Shown here piece by piece: positions 6,183-14,985 of a DNA stretch of 44,165 bases. Where the stretch lies: the IMG/VR virus record IMGVR_UViG_3300021963_000230, positions 1 through 44,165 of that record; one strand, given 5' to 3'. A model generated the notes under the pieces. The model was not told where the DNA came from, ran no database searches, and saw only the letters and a program-made list of their open reading frames with translations. Numbering within the stretch: position 1 is the stretch's first letter; every line of letters begins with the position of its first letter. This DNA is from a virus. The position numbers and the translations under genes were made by a program.

Positions 6183-6425
6183 TTACTGGGCTTCGAGTTC
6201 ATCTGCTATTGCGTGCAATGCGTCACGCGACCAGTTAATGCCGAGACTGTGGGTTGTATCAGGCTCTATTCGCCCTTCCCATTCAACGGCTAATACCTGA
6301 TCCGCAGCAGCACGAAGAACGGCAGCAGCACAGCGATGATCTTTTTCAAACGGACCATCGAGCCAGCCACAGTTATTCATATAGGCATCCAAAACTGCTT
6401 CTGCGGCGAGTGATAGTTTATTCAT
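6183..6425 (-). CDS. Small helical phage protein (80 aa), paralogue of the ORF at 40249
   Basis: ATG 6425 is preceded by GGAGG at 8 bases and overlaps the upstream stop by 8 bases. The N-terminus (LSLAAEAVLDAYMNN), the middle (CAAAVLRAAADQVL) and the end (ALHAIADELEAQ) all have counterparts in the 71-residue protein at 40249-40464 (LSPAAQAILDAYQ, TAAVLRTVVKQL, LLAIADELERLD). So this family is present once on each arm of the genome. Function unknown; the helix arrangement is consistent with a small helical bundle. Confidence 0.7.
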   Translation of the reverse strand: MNKLSLAAEAVLDAYMNNCGWLDGPFEKDHRCAAAVLRAAADQVLAVEWEGRIEPDTTHSLGINWSRDALHAIADELEAQ

Positions 6426-6600
6426 TGAGCAGTCCTCCATCAATGAGACCGTCGCACCATTCTTTGAATGGGGCCTCAATCTGAGCCATGGCCTTGTTGT
6501 CGATAGTCTTAGGCTTGCGGATCATGCTGATTGCCAAGCCCAAAGCATCGCCAAGGCGATTCTCCAGCGTGTTCAGTGGCACAAACTTGTAATCAGTCAT
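6418..6600 (-). CDS. Hypothetical protein (60 aa)
   Basis: Preferred start ATG 6600, whose ATGA overlaps the upstream stop; GAGGC lies before it. The product (MTDYKFVPLNTLENRLGDAL) is helical and ends with EWCDGLIDGGLLNE. The N-terminal MTDYKF resembles the MTDYKA start of the neighbouring gene at 6597-7091, perhaps because the overlapping junctions have been copied. Function unknown. Confidence 0.6.
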   Translation of the reverse strand: MTDYKFVPLNTLENRLGDALGLAISMIRKPKTIDNKAMAQIEAPFKEWCDGLIDGGLLNE

Positions 6601-7091
6601 TGGTTTGCCTCTTGCTCCAGCCAACGAGCGGCTGTATAACCGACTTCGTTCTCGCGCATCCACGCCGCCACCTCGCGGATTGCAGCACGGGCTTCGTCGC
6701 TGTAATCATCGCCATCGCCATTGTTAAAGATGGCTTTTCTTACCCGCTCCACCAGTAAATTTCCAATTTGGGAGGAATTAGGAGATGGCTTGGAGTTGGG
6801 TGCGAGCAGATCCCTAACCTGTTGCGCTTGCTCCGGGGTGAGCTTGAGCGGTTTGCTGATTTGATAGACCTTTGAGGCCTGGCGTTCGGCAGCTTCCAGA
6901 GACTCGACCCTGCTCGCCAAAGCCAAGATGTTGCTGCTGGTTTCGGCGATGTGCTTGCGGGCCGCAGCTTCCAGTGTCTCGACCCTGGCGCGGAGTTCAA
7001 GGATGCAAGCATCACTGGCACCCACAACGGAACTACGTACCCAGTCTTCGCACTGTGCCCACTGCTCGGGCGTGGCTTTGTAGTCAGTCAT
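6597..7091 (-). CDS. Coiled-coil phage protein (164 aa), YKATPEQW family
   Basis: Start ATG 7091 within GATGACTGA, overlapping the upstream gene by 8 bases. The N-terminal module (DYKATPEQWAQCEDW, then ACILELRARVETLEAA) is shared with the 97-residue protein at 39782. Residues about 30-90 are heptad-like (RVETLEAA, RVESLEAAERQ), implying oligomerisation. The C-terminal part carries an acidic patch (NNGDGDDYSDE) and a helix (AAIREVAAWMRENEVG). No enzymatic motif is visible. Confidence 0.65.
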   Translation of the reverse strand: MTDYKATPEQWAQCEDWVRSSVVGASDACILELRARVETLEAAARKHIAETSSNILALASRVESLEAAERQASKVYQISKPLKLTPEQAQQVRDLLAPNSKPSPNSSQIGNLLVERVRKAIFNNGDGDDYSDEARAAIREVAAWMRENEVGYTAARWLEQEANQ

Positions 7092-7449
7092 CGAGAGCTT
7101 CCAGTGCACGGCGGATAATCTTTACTTGGTCCGTATCAAACACAATAAGTTCTTTAGCGTCTTCAGGTTCTTCTTCAAGAACTGCCAGCGCTTGCTCCTT
7201 CAAGCTCGGCGGCTTGGGGCGGCGGGCGGCGCGGAGTGACGGGATCAGTTCGGAATGCGTGGCCAGGTTCTGCCAGTGAAGCCATTCGCATATCGCCTCC
7301 AGCTCCTGGTCGGCACCGTATTTGGCGGCTTTGGCGCAAACAGAGAAAAACCAGCGTGGAGATGATTTAATTTCTTCTCCGTCTTCATAGCACCATTTGC
7401 TCACCAGCTCCGGCGGTGGGGTGAGTGGGTGCTTGCAATCTTGAGTCAT
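7084..7449 (-). CDS. Conserved hypothetical phage protein (121 aa)
   Basis: ATG 7449 follows GGAGG at 8 bases, a strong site for the first gene of this leftward cluster. The sequence starts MTQDCKHPLTPPPELVSKW, has QELEAICEWLHWQ in the middle, and ends LKEQALAVLEEEPEDAKELI and IIRRALEALDD. The C-terminal 40 residues are shared with the protein at 39782. I recognise it as a type of protein common in cyanophages without known function. Confidence 0.65.
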   Translation of the reverse strand: MTQDCKHPLTPPPELVSKWCYEDGEEIKSSPRWFFSVCAKAAKYGADQELEAICEWLHWQNLATHSELIPSLRAARRPKPPSLKEQALAVLEEEPEDAKELIVFDTDQVKIIRRALEALDD

Positions 7450-7704
7450 CGTCGATCCTCCAATCGGCGGTCATGGGGCAGGCAGGTCGCACTGCGCCGC
7501 TCCACCAACATACCATGTGCTACAGTGTTGCGGCTGACCAGAAAGCAGCAACGCAACGGTCGTGATATTCCGTTGCATGGGGGCAGGGGTGAGATCCTGT
7601 CCCTTTTTAATGCGAGTGAGTGGGTGTTGTGTTAACAATATCTCATTCTGTTAACAGAAGGCGTGGTTCGCGTTAACAAAAGCCACGCCTCTTAACGAGT
7701 AGGA
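7450..7704. other. Non-coding gap between fibre gene and small-gene cluster
   Basis: 255 bases without a supportable gene. It holds three GTTAAC sequences (7630-7680), the hairpin described separately, and upstream of the gene at 7449 a stretch that probably contains its leftward promoter; no consensus -35/-10 pair is convincing. Confidence 0.5.
7659..7690 (-). terminator. Hairpin after the fibre gene
   Basis: AGGCGTGG and CCACGCCT form an 8-bp stem with a 16-base loop, 15 bases downstream of the fibre stop in the leftward direction. The following sequence is only moderately T-rich, so termination efficiency is uncertain. Confidence 0.45.
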
Positions 7705-10700
7705 CTACGACGCCTCAAGGGCTGCAACTTTGGCTTCTAGTTCTTCAATGCGGATCTGAGCTTCTTGGAGAGCCTTGATGGCCATCCACATCATTTGTTG
7801 CTCCTTCACTGCCATCCGCACGACTTCTTCTTTCGCTGGCTCAATCTCGTTACCTTCTTCGTCCAGCTTTGCGGGTTCAGCTTTTTGCTTGATCCATTCA
7901 GAGATGACTTCTGGGCAATAGTCGGCAACCTGCTGAGCAATGACCCCATAGCGAAGATCGTCGGTGTTAGCGTCTTCGTTGTAATGGAATTTTTTGAGTT
8001 CCCAGTGCTTGAGGCAATCCCAGGTGCTGTCCAGATTTACAATGTTCTTCTTTTCGCGCTCGTCGCAAAGGTTGACGTTGTTGCCGCTGTAATTAGCAAT
8101 GCCGCCATTGCCTCTAACGGTCATTCGTACGGCGCCAGAATCGTTGCAATAAATGTATTCGTCAGCTGTTGACGAGCTTTTACTTTGTTGGTCGTAAGTT
8201 ATTTGGATCCCATAAATAGATCCTGAGCTGGCGTTGTGATTAAACAAATGCACAACGTTGTTCACATAGCCATTTCGAGATTCGTGATAATTGCTATTTG
8301 CACCATAAAAACTACCAGTAGTAGTGAGCTTGGTTGCTCCATTATTTTGAATCCTTACTCTCTCCGTCGGGCTGCTCGCTCCATCGGCGGTAGTGGAGAA
8401 CACTAAAGCGCCCGGATAGTCATTCGCTGCCGGCGTACCATCACAGAACGCTTTTATCTGAGCATGAGCGTTCCCACTTGCATTCGTAAAATTGATGTAG
8501 CCAATGTCGTCAGTATTACCAAGACTTGACCTACGCAGTGCGATGCTACCTGGAGCTGTAGACGAAGTGGAAGCACCTTGGATCTGAATTAACTCTGTGC
8601 CACCAGCACTAGACGTGCCAACTAATAGGCGTCCCGAGCTGTCGATGCGGGCGCGTTCTTGGGCGTTTGTTCCCAGAATTAAAGGTTGCGCAGCATTGGT
8701 CCCAATTCCCAGCGGAACTGATGCGGTATTAAAAATAACTGAAGCGGCTTGACTGGCCTGTCCAAAAAGTGTTCCGCCAGATGCACCTAAATACAGGTCG
8801 TAGCCACCACCCGAGATCAAAGTTTGCTGTAAGCCGCTTCCGGCTCCAACTTGTAAATTTGCGCTAGGCGCAGTAGTGCCAATCCCTACTCGGCCTGAGG
8901 AGTCGATACGAAGGCGCTCAACATTGCTTGAACCATTGTTGTTATAGAAGCTTAAATATGTATTGGTGACACCTGCTGGGTTATCAAACCCAAGTCGTAC
9001 AAGCCCGTAAGGAGTTGAACCGCTACCAAATCCTAATTGCGCGTAATCATCAGCCGAACTTAGTCCGGTGATGCCAACAAACAACTGGCTTGTGTTTTTT
9101 GCGGCGCTAATGTGCGCTGCAAAGCTAGGGCTACTAGTCCCCAGACCTAAGCGGCCACTGGAGTCCAGGCGCATCCGCTCGCTGCCGTTGGTAACAAAAG
9201 CAGTTGGAACAGTTGATTTACTTTCAAGATAGAATATGTCGCCAGCGTTGTAAATAGACCCCTGAATTGTCGACCCTTTTAAAAAGTCAATTTCAGCGCC
9301 CGAGGTATCTGCAAGTGCAAGAGTGACAAAATTCGCATAGTTAGCCGGCGAGTTTGTTCCAATACCAACATTTCCATTGGAGTCCAAGCGCATCCGCTCG
9401 GTAAAGCTGATAGTGGAGTCAGCTGCCCCAGAACCTGAAGTTGACCAGCTGAAATAAGTATCTTGGTAATACTGAGTTGCACTGCCGGTGAATATACGTT
9501 TGTCGAAACCGGTACTAGCGTCCCAATAGCCGTTTTGATAAATGCTGAACGATGTTTGGCCACCACGTAAAGTGTTTCTTCCGATCTCTAACGTACTTAC
9601 GGAGGAGTTGGCTGAAGATTTAGGGGTAACACCGATGCCAATGCTGCCACTTTCAGAGATCCGGAGTCTTTGGGTGGGAATGTTGGTGCCGGTCGGTGTT
9701 GTATAGAAAACAAGCGCACCAGGCATACTGGTGGAGCTGACAGTGCCAGCGGTATCAACCACGCTGCCGATTTGAGCCGTTGGCTGCAGCGTGGTGCCGT
9801 TAGCACCAAAGAAGTAAATGTCGCCGGTGCTATCGCCGGTTACAACAGTTGTGCTGGAACCAGCTGTGGTGCCGCGAGATTTAGCCAAGCCCCAGGCAGG
9901 GCCGGAGGTGTCATTGCCGTAGTAAGTGATGCTTCCAATAGCGGCGTTCCCTGTGCCCTCTATTTGGAATGTGGGGATTGTGCCAGGGGCGGCAATGAAG
10001 TTAGAGCGGGCTGTAGTAAGACCTTTGAGGAGGTTGCCGTCTTTATCAATGCGAAGTCGCTCGGTGCCTTCGGTGGTGACTTTGAAATGACCGTCGGTGC
10101 CAGTGTCAACGACCTCGGCTTCGGTGTTGCCCTCGCTGATCTTGTCCCCAGCAGCAGTGCCCCAGCTGAGTGTGCCAGCACCGTCGGTTTTTAGAACTTG
10201 ATCGGAGGTGCCGTCAGCACTGGGCAGCGTCCAGGTGACATTGCTGGCGACCGTGCCAGGTGCTTGGAAGGCCACCCAGTTGCTGCTATCGCTATCGCCA
10301 AAGCGCAGGTCGCCTTGAGCGTTGACCGTGATGTTGCCAGTGGTGGTGACGTTCTGGCTGCCAAAGTCTGGGCTGATCTTGGTGCCAGCGATGGCAGCTG
10401 ATGCATTGATGTCAGCGTTCAGGATCGTTCCATCAGCAATCATCGTGCTGGTGACGGTGCCGGTGTCACCTGCGGTGATTGCGGTACCGCTGATTTTGGT
10501 CTTGTCGATTGCTGCCGAAGCACTAATGTCGGCATTGACGATGGTGCCGTCGGCAATCATCGTGCTGGTGACGGTGCCGGAATCGCCGGTAGATACCAGC
10601 GTTCCAGTGGCGTCGGGCAGCGTCAGAGTTTTGTCGGATGCAACAGATGCCGGAGCCTGGATGGCGATGTAGTTGGTGCCGTTGGCCGTGGTTTCCCGGA

Positions 10701-11067
10701 AACGGACCTGCTGCTGGTTGTCCATGACCAGGGCGCCGGTCATGGTGTCGCCCGTAACGTTTACAAACTCGCCGGCTTCACTGCGCCAGGCGGTTCCGTC
10801 CCAGATTTTTAGGTTGTAGGTGCCGCCGGTGGTATCGAGCCATTGCTCGCCGACGGTGTTGCCGGTTTCACCGCCGCTAGCCGGCGATGCGTTTGGAGCG
10901 GTCGTACCAACGTGGACTGGGCCAACTTTGACCAGGGTGCCACTGGCGTTTTTGAAGAACAGGCCGGGACTGGTGGCCTCCGTGTTCATTGCGAGCTGGC
11001 CTTCCGCCATCGCGGCGGGGGTAGGCCGCTTGTTGGCGGTGCTGCTACGCAGATGCTGGAGAGCCAT
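7705..11067 (-). CDS. Tail fibre/tailspike with C-terminal S74-type chaperone domain
   Basis: 1120 residues. Residues 1-120 are a particle-anchoring part with the phage-typical GGETGNTVGEQWLD and WDGTAWRSEAGE pieces. About 160-235 contain a 39-residue tandem repeat. The middle is a long beta-rich shaft in which a motif like RLRIDSSGRVGIGT recurs at least six times. From residue 1001 an intramolecular chaperone (peptidase S74-like) domain follows: CDEREK at 1001-1006, then YGVIAQQVADYCPEV. In endosialidase-type chaperones a Ser-Lys pair five residues apart performs autocleavage; here the Ser is Cys. A coiled coil (IRIEELEAKVAAL) ends the protein. Role: host receptor binding. Confidence 0.88.
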   Translation of the reverse strand: MALQHLRSSTANKRPTPAAMAEGQLAMNTEATSPGLFFKNASGTLVKVGPVHVGTTAPNASPASGGETGNTVGEQWLDTTGGTYNLKIWDGTAWRSEAGEFVNVTGDTMTGALVMDNQQQVRFRETTANGTNYIAIQAPASVASDKTLTLPDATGTLVSTGDSGTVTSTMIADGTIVNADISASAAIDKTKISGTAITAGDTGTVTSTMIADGTILNADINASAAIAGTKISPDFGSQNVTTTGNITVNAQGDLRFGDSDSSNWVAFQAPGTVASNVTWTLPSADGTSDQVLKTDGAGTLSWGTAAGDKISEGNTEAEVVDTGTDGHFKVTTEGTERLRIDKDGNLLKGLTTARSNFIAAPGTIPTFQIEGTGNAAIGSITYYGNDTSGPAWGLAKSRGTTAGSSTTVVTGDSTGDIYFFGANGTTLQPTAQIGSVVDTAGTVSSTSMPGALVFYTTPTGTNIPTQRLRISESGSIGIGVTPKSSANSSVSTLEIGRNTLRGGQTSFSIYQNGYWDASTGFDKRIFTGSATQYYQDTYFSWSTSGSGAADSTISFTERMRLDSNGNVGIGTNSPANYANFVTLALADTSGAEIDFLKGSTIQGSIYNAGDIFYLESKSTVPTAFVTNGSERMRLDSSGRLGLGTSSPSFAAHISAAKNTSQLFVGITGLSSADDYAQLGFGSGSTPYGLVRLGFDNPAGVTNTYLSFYNNNGSSNVERLRIDSSGRVGIGTTAPSANLQVGAGSGLQQTLISGGGYDLYLGASGGTLFGQASQAASVIFNTASVPLGIGTNAAQPLILGTNAQERARIDSSGRLLVGTSSAGGTELIQIQGASTSSTAPGSIALRRSSLGNTDDIGYINFTNASGNAHAQIKAFCDGTPAANDYPGALVFSTTADGASSPTERVRIQNNGATKLTTTGSFYGANSNYHESRNGYVNNVVHLFNHNASSGSIYGIQITYDQQSKSSSTADEYIYCNDSGAVRMTVRGNGGIANYSGNNVNLCDEREKKNIVNLDSTWDCLKHWELKKFHYNEDANTDDLRYGVIAQQVADYCPEVISEWIKQKAEPAKLDEEGNEIEPAKEEVVRMAVKEQQMMWMAIKALQEAQIRIEELEAKVAALEAS
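10372..10587 (-). repeat. Tandem repeat within fibre gene
   Basis: Two copies of about 33 residues with a 39-residue period (fibre residues 161-193 and 200-232), each reading GTVTSTMIADGTI, NADI, SAAI, TKIS. The DNA is nearly identical around GGTGACGGTGCCGG, so this stretch is prone to recombination or assembly collapse. Confidence 0.75.
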
Positions 11068-11108
11068 TCCTTAACGTCCCAGGTGAGACCGGAATTTACT
11101 CTTGCAGT

Positions 11109-11294
11109 TTAGTAAGTGCCGTCGTCAAAAACGTAAGCGAGACTTGTCCATGTAGTCGTTCCGTCGCCGACTTTCCACTTGCCGGTATCGGATTCAATGC
11201 CGATTTCGCCTGCCAGTAGCAGTGTGTTGGCACTGGTCCAGTTGCTAGCAGTGTCGCGGCGCTGCTTCTGTAGTGCAGTAAGTGTGATGCTCAT
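11109..11294 (-). CDS. Short fibre-base-like protein (61 aa)
   Basis: ATG 11294, with ATGA overlap to the gene at 11291. The sequence (ALQKQRRDTASNWTSANTLL, LAGEIGIESDTGKWKVGDGT) matches the short N-terminal module found at the start of many phage fibre and receptor-binding proteins, where it mediates attachment and trimerisation. It ends DDGTY, similar to the collagen-like protein end (TNDGTY). It may be a stand-alone adaptor for the large fibre encoded next. Confidence 0.65.
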   Translation of the reverse strand: MSITLTALQKQRRDTASNWTSANTLLLAGEIGIESDTGKWKVGDGTTTWTSLAYVFDDGTY

Positions 11295-11794
11295 AGTGCT
11301 CCTCCAGGGCTGATGATGTATCCCCTGGCTGGTACAGCGGCAGCAGCGCCTCCATCTAGGGTATAGGTTCTGGCCGGAGACGTCCCAGCTAGACCGGCAT
11401 CAAAGACAAGATCGCCGGTGTCGATTGGGGCGGTCTGTAGAGACACTTCGACTGTAAAGCGATTTACGCCTTCGTCTGTAACAGTGGGGGTATTGAGATA
11501 GCGCCAGGCGTAGTCACTTAACAGGGGGATTGGCGGAGTTGTGTAGTCCGCCCACACTTCCGCGGATAGGTAAAAAAGGTTGTAGGTGCCGTTACTGTTA
11601 AAAAAGTGGTCTTTTATGAGGTTCATTTGAGTTTCGGTAAGGCATATAAATGACATTTCAAGTGTTTGATTTACGCGGCGATTGCCTCTGCGGAAACCTG
11701 TCGTGTTACCTGCCAGGCTTACGTTCAAGTTGCGTGGGACGTCACCGGCAACGAAAACGCGAGTATTGGGCTTTAGAGCGGGAAAAGCAGCCAT
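11291..11794 (-). CDS. Minor tail protein, paralogue 1 (167 aa)
   Basis: Homologous to the next gene upstream (11797-12168): both begin MA-FPA(L/I)-PN-R, have a central LTET/LTETNVNAIYNHF-type segment, a W-(A)-(D/G)Y-(T/S)-x-P-I-P/S segment, a D-Y-x-WRY-N-T segment, and a beta strand FTVEVSL/FNVTVELES. This copy has an extra 40-residue C-terminal tail. Position between tail tip and fibre suggests a tip component. It is similar in plan to lambda-type minor tail proteins, but I cannot assign it firmly. Confidence 0.7.
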   Translation of the reverse strand: MAAFPALKPNTRVFVAGDVPRNLNVSLAGNTTGFRRGNRRVNQTLEMSFICLTETQMNLIKDHFFNSNGTYNLFYLSAEVWADYTTPPIPLLSDYAWRYLNTPTVTDEGVNRFTVEVSLQTAPIDTGDLVFDAGLAGTSPARTYTLDGGAAAAVPARGYIISPGGAL

Positions 11795-11796
11795 GG

Positions 11797-12168
11797 CTAG
11801 ATAATGTCGCTCTCCAGCTCTACCGTTACGTTAAAGCGGCCCGGTGCAGTCGGGGTGATGCTTAAAGTGTTTGCGTACCGCCATTGATAGTCCAGCACGC
11901 TAATCGGAACGCTGCTGTATCCGGCCCAGATCGCTGCTGGTAACGGGAAAGGGATTAAAGAACCCTGCTGGCCGTCAAAGTGGTTATAGATTGCGTTGAC
12001 GTTTGTTTCCGTCAGGCTGTTGTAAACAAGACTTAGACGCTGTTGGACGCGTTTTGTGTTTTGAAGGAAGCGCACTGGTACGCCGCTTGTACCAACGTAC
12101 TCCAGCTGGGGGTAGTCCCCCAAGGCGAGGGAACGGCCGTTAGGTGTGATTGCCGGGAAAGTAGCCAT
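11797..12168 (-). CDS. Minor tail protein, paralogue 2 (123 aa)
   Basis: ATG 12168 overlaps the stop of the tail-tip gene by one base. The product is the shorter member of a tandem-duplicated pair with 11291-11794 (shared N-terminal FPAITPNGRSL type, TETNVNAIYNHFDG, DYQWRYANTLS). Beta-rich. A tail-tip or distal-tail role is inferred from context and from the general pattern of short minor tail proteins in siphoviruses. Confidence 0.7.
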   Translation of the reverse strand: MATFPAITPNGRSLALGDYPQLEYVGTSGVPVRFLQNTKRVQQRLSLVYNSLTETNVNAIYNHFDGQQGSLIPFPLPAAIWAGYSSVPISVLDYQWRYANTLSITPTAPGRFNVTVELESDII

Positions 12169-14255
12169 CAGACCACGGTAAAAGTGCCGTTCACAATATC
12201 GTCGCTGATTAAAGCTACATCGGTTGCGTCGACGGGGAACTCGGCAGCTTCGATGGTGCTAATGCCGTCCGTACTGTGCGTAACTTTAGTGACTTGATAC
12301 CAGTGGGTTTCTGTGCGGTTGTCGCCGCGGGTGTTGATGCGCTGGCGCTCCACCTTAATGACTTGGGTGGGGATCAAAGAAGTCGTCAGCAGAGGTGTTG
12401 CAAAGTTAATGGCGTGCGTGGAGTAGCGGCGACGTGCCAGCTCGTACTTCCCGTACAGTGCGGCGTGGGTAGAAGTGGTGCAAAAGTCCGTCATGTCAAA
12501 CTGCACGACGGGGGCGTTGGCGTCGGTTTCTGGGTAACGGACGGTCGTGGTGCGTTGGATGCTTACGGTAGTGGGGTCGGCCTCGCGCCAGAGCAGAGAT
12601 ACGACAATCGCACGGCGCTCATCGGCAGAAAAATACTTTTTCTGGAAAGAGCCCGGCAGTATTTCGGCTTCGGTAAATGTCAATACAGGTGTTAAAGGCG
12701 TGGTATCAATGTTTAGAGAAACATCGGCCGGAAGAAGAGTTTGCAGACTGTACTGGCCATTATCGGAGACAAAAGCTAAGAAGAAGTATGGAGCAGTTGT
12801 GGTTATGTAGTCTATTACGTTGACGGCCTGGTCGACTAGGCCGTTAAAAAACATATTGTTGTTGGTACAAAAAACCGCTAGCTGTGCAAGATTATCAACT
12901 TTGATTGGCGACGCTAAATCAAAAGTGCTGGCGCCGTTGGCGCGTTTCATAAGGGTAAATAAGTACATTGCCAGGTCGACAAACTGACGACTTGACCCTG
13001 TTAAGTATGCCCCCGACACTAAACCAACGCTGTACAAATCAACTATTACACCGAAGGCGTAAAAAATCGATAATTGCTTAAAGTTTGCGGCGTCGGGGTA
13101 GTCTGCTGGAAAATAACTAGTAAATCTGTTGCCTTCATTTGGATCGAATAGATTTGCCCAAATCTGCAAAAAAGTTATGTCTGCGTAATTTGTAAAATTT
13201 TCGGTTGGCGGCGGCGAGTTAGGGTTGGCATAAGGGCTGATTCCCCATTCCGTCGTAATGCCGTATAGCGTGCCAGTATCGGCCGGAAGTGCGGGGTTTA
13301 TTTGTTTAATAAGAGTGCCGTTGCCATAAACAAAAACCACAGGTCCGGTGGAATAAGGCACCGGCCCCGTTGGTGGTACGTATACAAGGGGTCCGGGTGT
13401 TATATTTTGGTCAGTTCCTACAGCTCTTCCACCTACTATTGTGCTGCCAGAATAGACAGCGTTGATGTAGGTGTATGTTCCAACGGGGTTGATACCTACG
13501 TATGCCCAGTAGGCAGCGGTGACGTCGTTTCCGGTTTTACTGTCGTAAATATAGGTATCGCTGTTGTTGTAGCGAATTACTGAGTTGTCAGTATCTCCAG
13601 TGCCTAGTGTTAGTTCTCGTTGGCGATAATAGTTGTTAGCGATGTCGGGAAGTCTTACAGTACCGCCGTTAACCGACTGGGTATTTCCGGCAAAGCTATA
13701 TACATCAAAATCGCAAAATATGCGTCCGCCGATTGGGCATGTTGTAGGTGACGCGGCGCTTGCAGCTGCACTTATGTAGTCCTGGAATACAGGTGCAGTG
13801 TCTAAGTATTCGGTGTACTTAAAATTGCGGTTGCCGGTCCACATCCGGGAAAGGTCCCAGGATCCTGCCAGATTGCCTTGGGATACTGCAAATACGTTGA
13901 TAGCGGTAAATAGCTGGGTGCCTGTTTTTATAAGGGAAGGCTGGACCCAGACGCCGCCTACATCACCCACGCGAGTACCAAAAACGATTGGTACGGTGTC
14001 GCCGGCTTGGGCAACAACTTGCTGCTCTCCTAGTACCGGCCGGGGTTTTTTGCTTTTTTCAGGGGCTTCGTCGTTGCGGGCAGAAGTTGCTCCAGGGGAG
14101 GAAGCACGTTGCCTGCTACCTCCTCCGCTGCGAGAAGGCTTAAATGTCCAGCCGGAAACCCAGCGGGCGCCGTAGCCGTAGCTGTACTGAGGTTCCCACT
14201 CGCCAGACGATGTTTTGACGTTGGGTGTGCTGAAGTCGTAGCCGCTGGGAGACAT
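12168..14255 (-). CDS. Tail-tip / host-specificity protein (695 aa)
   Basis: The first 90 residues are low-complexity, Ser/Arg/Lys-rich. From about residue 75 (LGEQQVVAQAGDTVPIVFGT) the sequence resembles the N-terminal region of lambda J-like tip proteins (GEQ...PIVFG, then a WV-P-L pattern). Long aromatic and Gly/Asn-rich regions follow, with a C-terminal part (YPETDANAPVVQFDMTDFCT, ARRRYSTHAINFATPLL) similar to tip-attachment proteins with a beta-barrel hub. Its position directly after tape-measure-associated genes fits a baseplate hub or J-like protein. AT-rich blocks occur in the middle. Confidence 0.7.
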   Translation of the reverse strand: MSPSGYDFSTPNVKTSSGEWEPQYSYGYGARWVSGWTFKPSRSGGGSRQRASSPGATSARNDEAPEKSKKPRPVLGEQQVVAQAGDTVPIVFGTRVGDVGGVWVQPSLIKTGTQLFTAINVFAVSQGNLAGSWDLSRMWTGNRNFKYTEYLDTAPVFQDYISAAASAASPTTCPIGGRIFCDFDVYSFAGNTQSVNGGTVRLPDIANNYYRQRELTLGTGDTDNSVIRYNNSDTYIYDSKTGNDVTAAYWAYVGINPVGTYTYINAVYSGSTIVGGRAVGTDQNITPGPLVYVPPTGPVPYSTGPVVFVYGNGTLIKQINPALPADTGTLYGITTEWGISPYANPNSPPPTENFTNYADITFLQIWANLFDPNEGNRFTSYFPADYPDAANFKQLSIFYAFGVIVDLYSVGLVSGAYLTGSSRQFVDLAMYLFTLMKRANGASTFDLASPIKVDNLAQLAVFCTNNNMFFNGLVDQAVNVIDYITTTAPYFFLAFVSDNGQYSLQTLLPADVSLNIDTTPLTPVLTFTEAEILPGSFQKKYFSADERRAIVVSLLWREADPTTVSIQRTTTVRYPETDANAPVVQFDMTDFCTTSTHAALYGKYELARRRYSTHAINFATPLLTTSLIPTQVIKVERQRINTRGDNRTETHWYQVTKVTHSTDGISTIEAAEFPVDATDVALISDDIVNGTFTVV

Positions 14256-14479
14256 TACTGCTGGCTCCGATACTGTTCGATGGCTTGGGCGACGATGTTA
14301 GGTGGCATCAAGAAGCTGCCCGCATCAATCATCGTTACGGCGGTGTCCCCTTTGAGTTCCGTTCCATCCGGCTTGGAGTAGATGACGGTTTCGTCAACGA
14401 TCTTCAGTTCCACGCCCTCGTGCTGGCTGCCGTCGAGGCAGGTCACTTTGAGGTCAAATGCCAGGAAAGTCTCGGTCAT
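14255..14479 (-). CDS. Hypothetical tail-associated protein (74 aa)
   Basis: ATG 14479 overlaps the previous gene (14476) by 4 bases, and the stop overlaps the tip gene start. The sequence is beta-rich (FLAFDLKVTCLDGSQHEGVE), then DGTELKGDTAVTM and a short helix (IVAQAIEQYRSQQ). Position corresponds to the small proteins between tape measure and tip in siphovirus tails. Function inferred from position only. Confidence 0.6.
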   Translation of the reverse strand: MTETFLAFDLKVTCLDGSQHEGVELKIVDETVIYSKPDGTELKGDTAVTMIDAGSFLMPPNIVAQAIEQYRSQQ

Positions 14480-14985
14480 TTGCCTCGTTTTTTTGTCAGC
14501 ATGTCTGCTGTGATTTTACGGGTAGGGACTTGGGCGTTCAACTTATCGATGCCTGGGTTGACGGTCCAGGTGACGGAGGTGTCGTCCAGGCTGGCTTCCA
14601 TGATGCTGCCGATGTAACGGCTGATTAGCTGAGCACTGGCGTCTTCGTCGAAAGTGTCCAAGCCTGCGTTTTGTACATACAGCGATGCGATGACCAGGTT
14701 GTCGGAGGTCATGGCAGCGTCGGTTATATCGACCAAACTAGCCAGTGCGACAGCGTTGATGGCAAGGTCGTTAAGCGCTGAGGCGTAGGCCGAGCCAAAA
14801 CCCTCAGCAGTAAACGCCAGATAGGAAAACTCGCCGGCGACATTGGGGTCGGGCGTAAGGACTTGGCTTGTTTGGTAAAAGTTTTGCCATTGGGCACTCG
14901 GAGTGCGGAGACCGCTTACCGGGTCAGTCATGCTGTCCCGATCTTGGTAATACTCCAGGAAACACACAAGGTCGTAGTTAGCCAT
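14476..14985 (-). CDS. Tail protein encoded after the tape measure (169 aa)
   Basis: Start ATG 14985 overlaps the tape-measure stop by one base. Mixed alpha/beta sequence with aromatic N-terminus (YDLVCFLEYYQDRDSMTDP) and a helical centre (SALNDLAINAVALASLVDI). In siphoviruses this position is taken by a distal tail or baseplate-initiating protein. I see no diagnostic motif, so the assignment rests on synteny. Confidence 0.6.
   Translation of the reverse strand: MANYDLVCFLEYYQDRDSMTDPVSGLRTPSAQWQNFYQTSQVLTPDPNVAGEFSYLAFTAEGFGSAYASALNDLAINAVALASLVDITDAAMTSDNLVIASLYVQNAGLDTFDEDASAQLISRYIGSIMEASLDDTSVTWTVNPGIDKLNAQVPTRKITADMLTKKRGK

Noticed and set aside
6080-6238. Plus-strand frame of 52 codons (MQWKADQLKEP start)
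   Set aside because: Plausible composition, but it points against the whole leftward cluster and overlaps the well-supported gene at 6183; kept only as an alternative to the tentative gene at 6065-6169.
7620-7680. Three GTTAAC sites as operators or restriction targets
   Set aside because: Short 6-mers in an AT-rich gap. Their spacing (about 20 bases) is suggestive, but nothing else supports a function.
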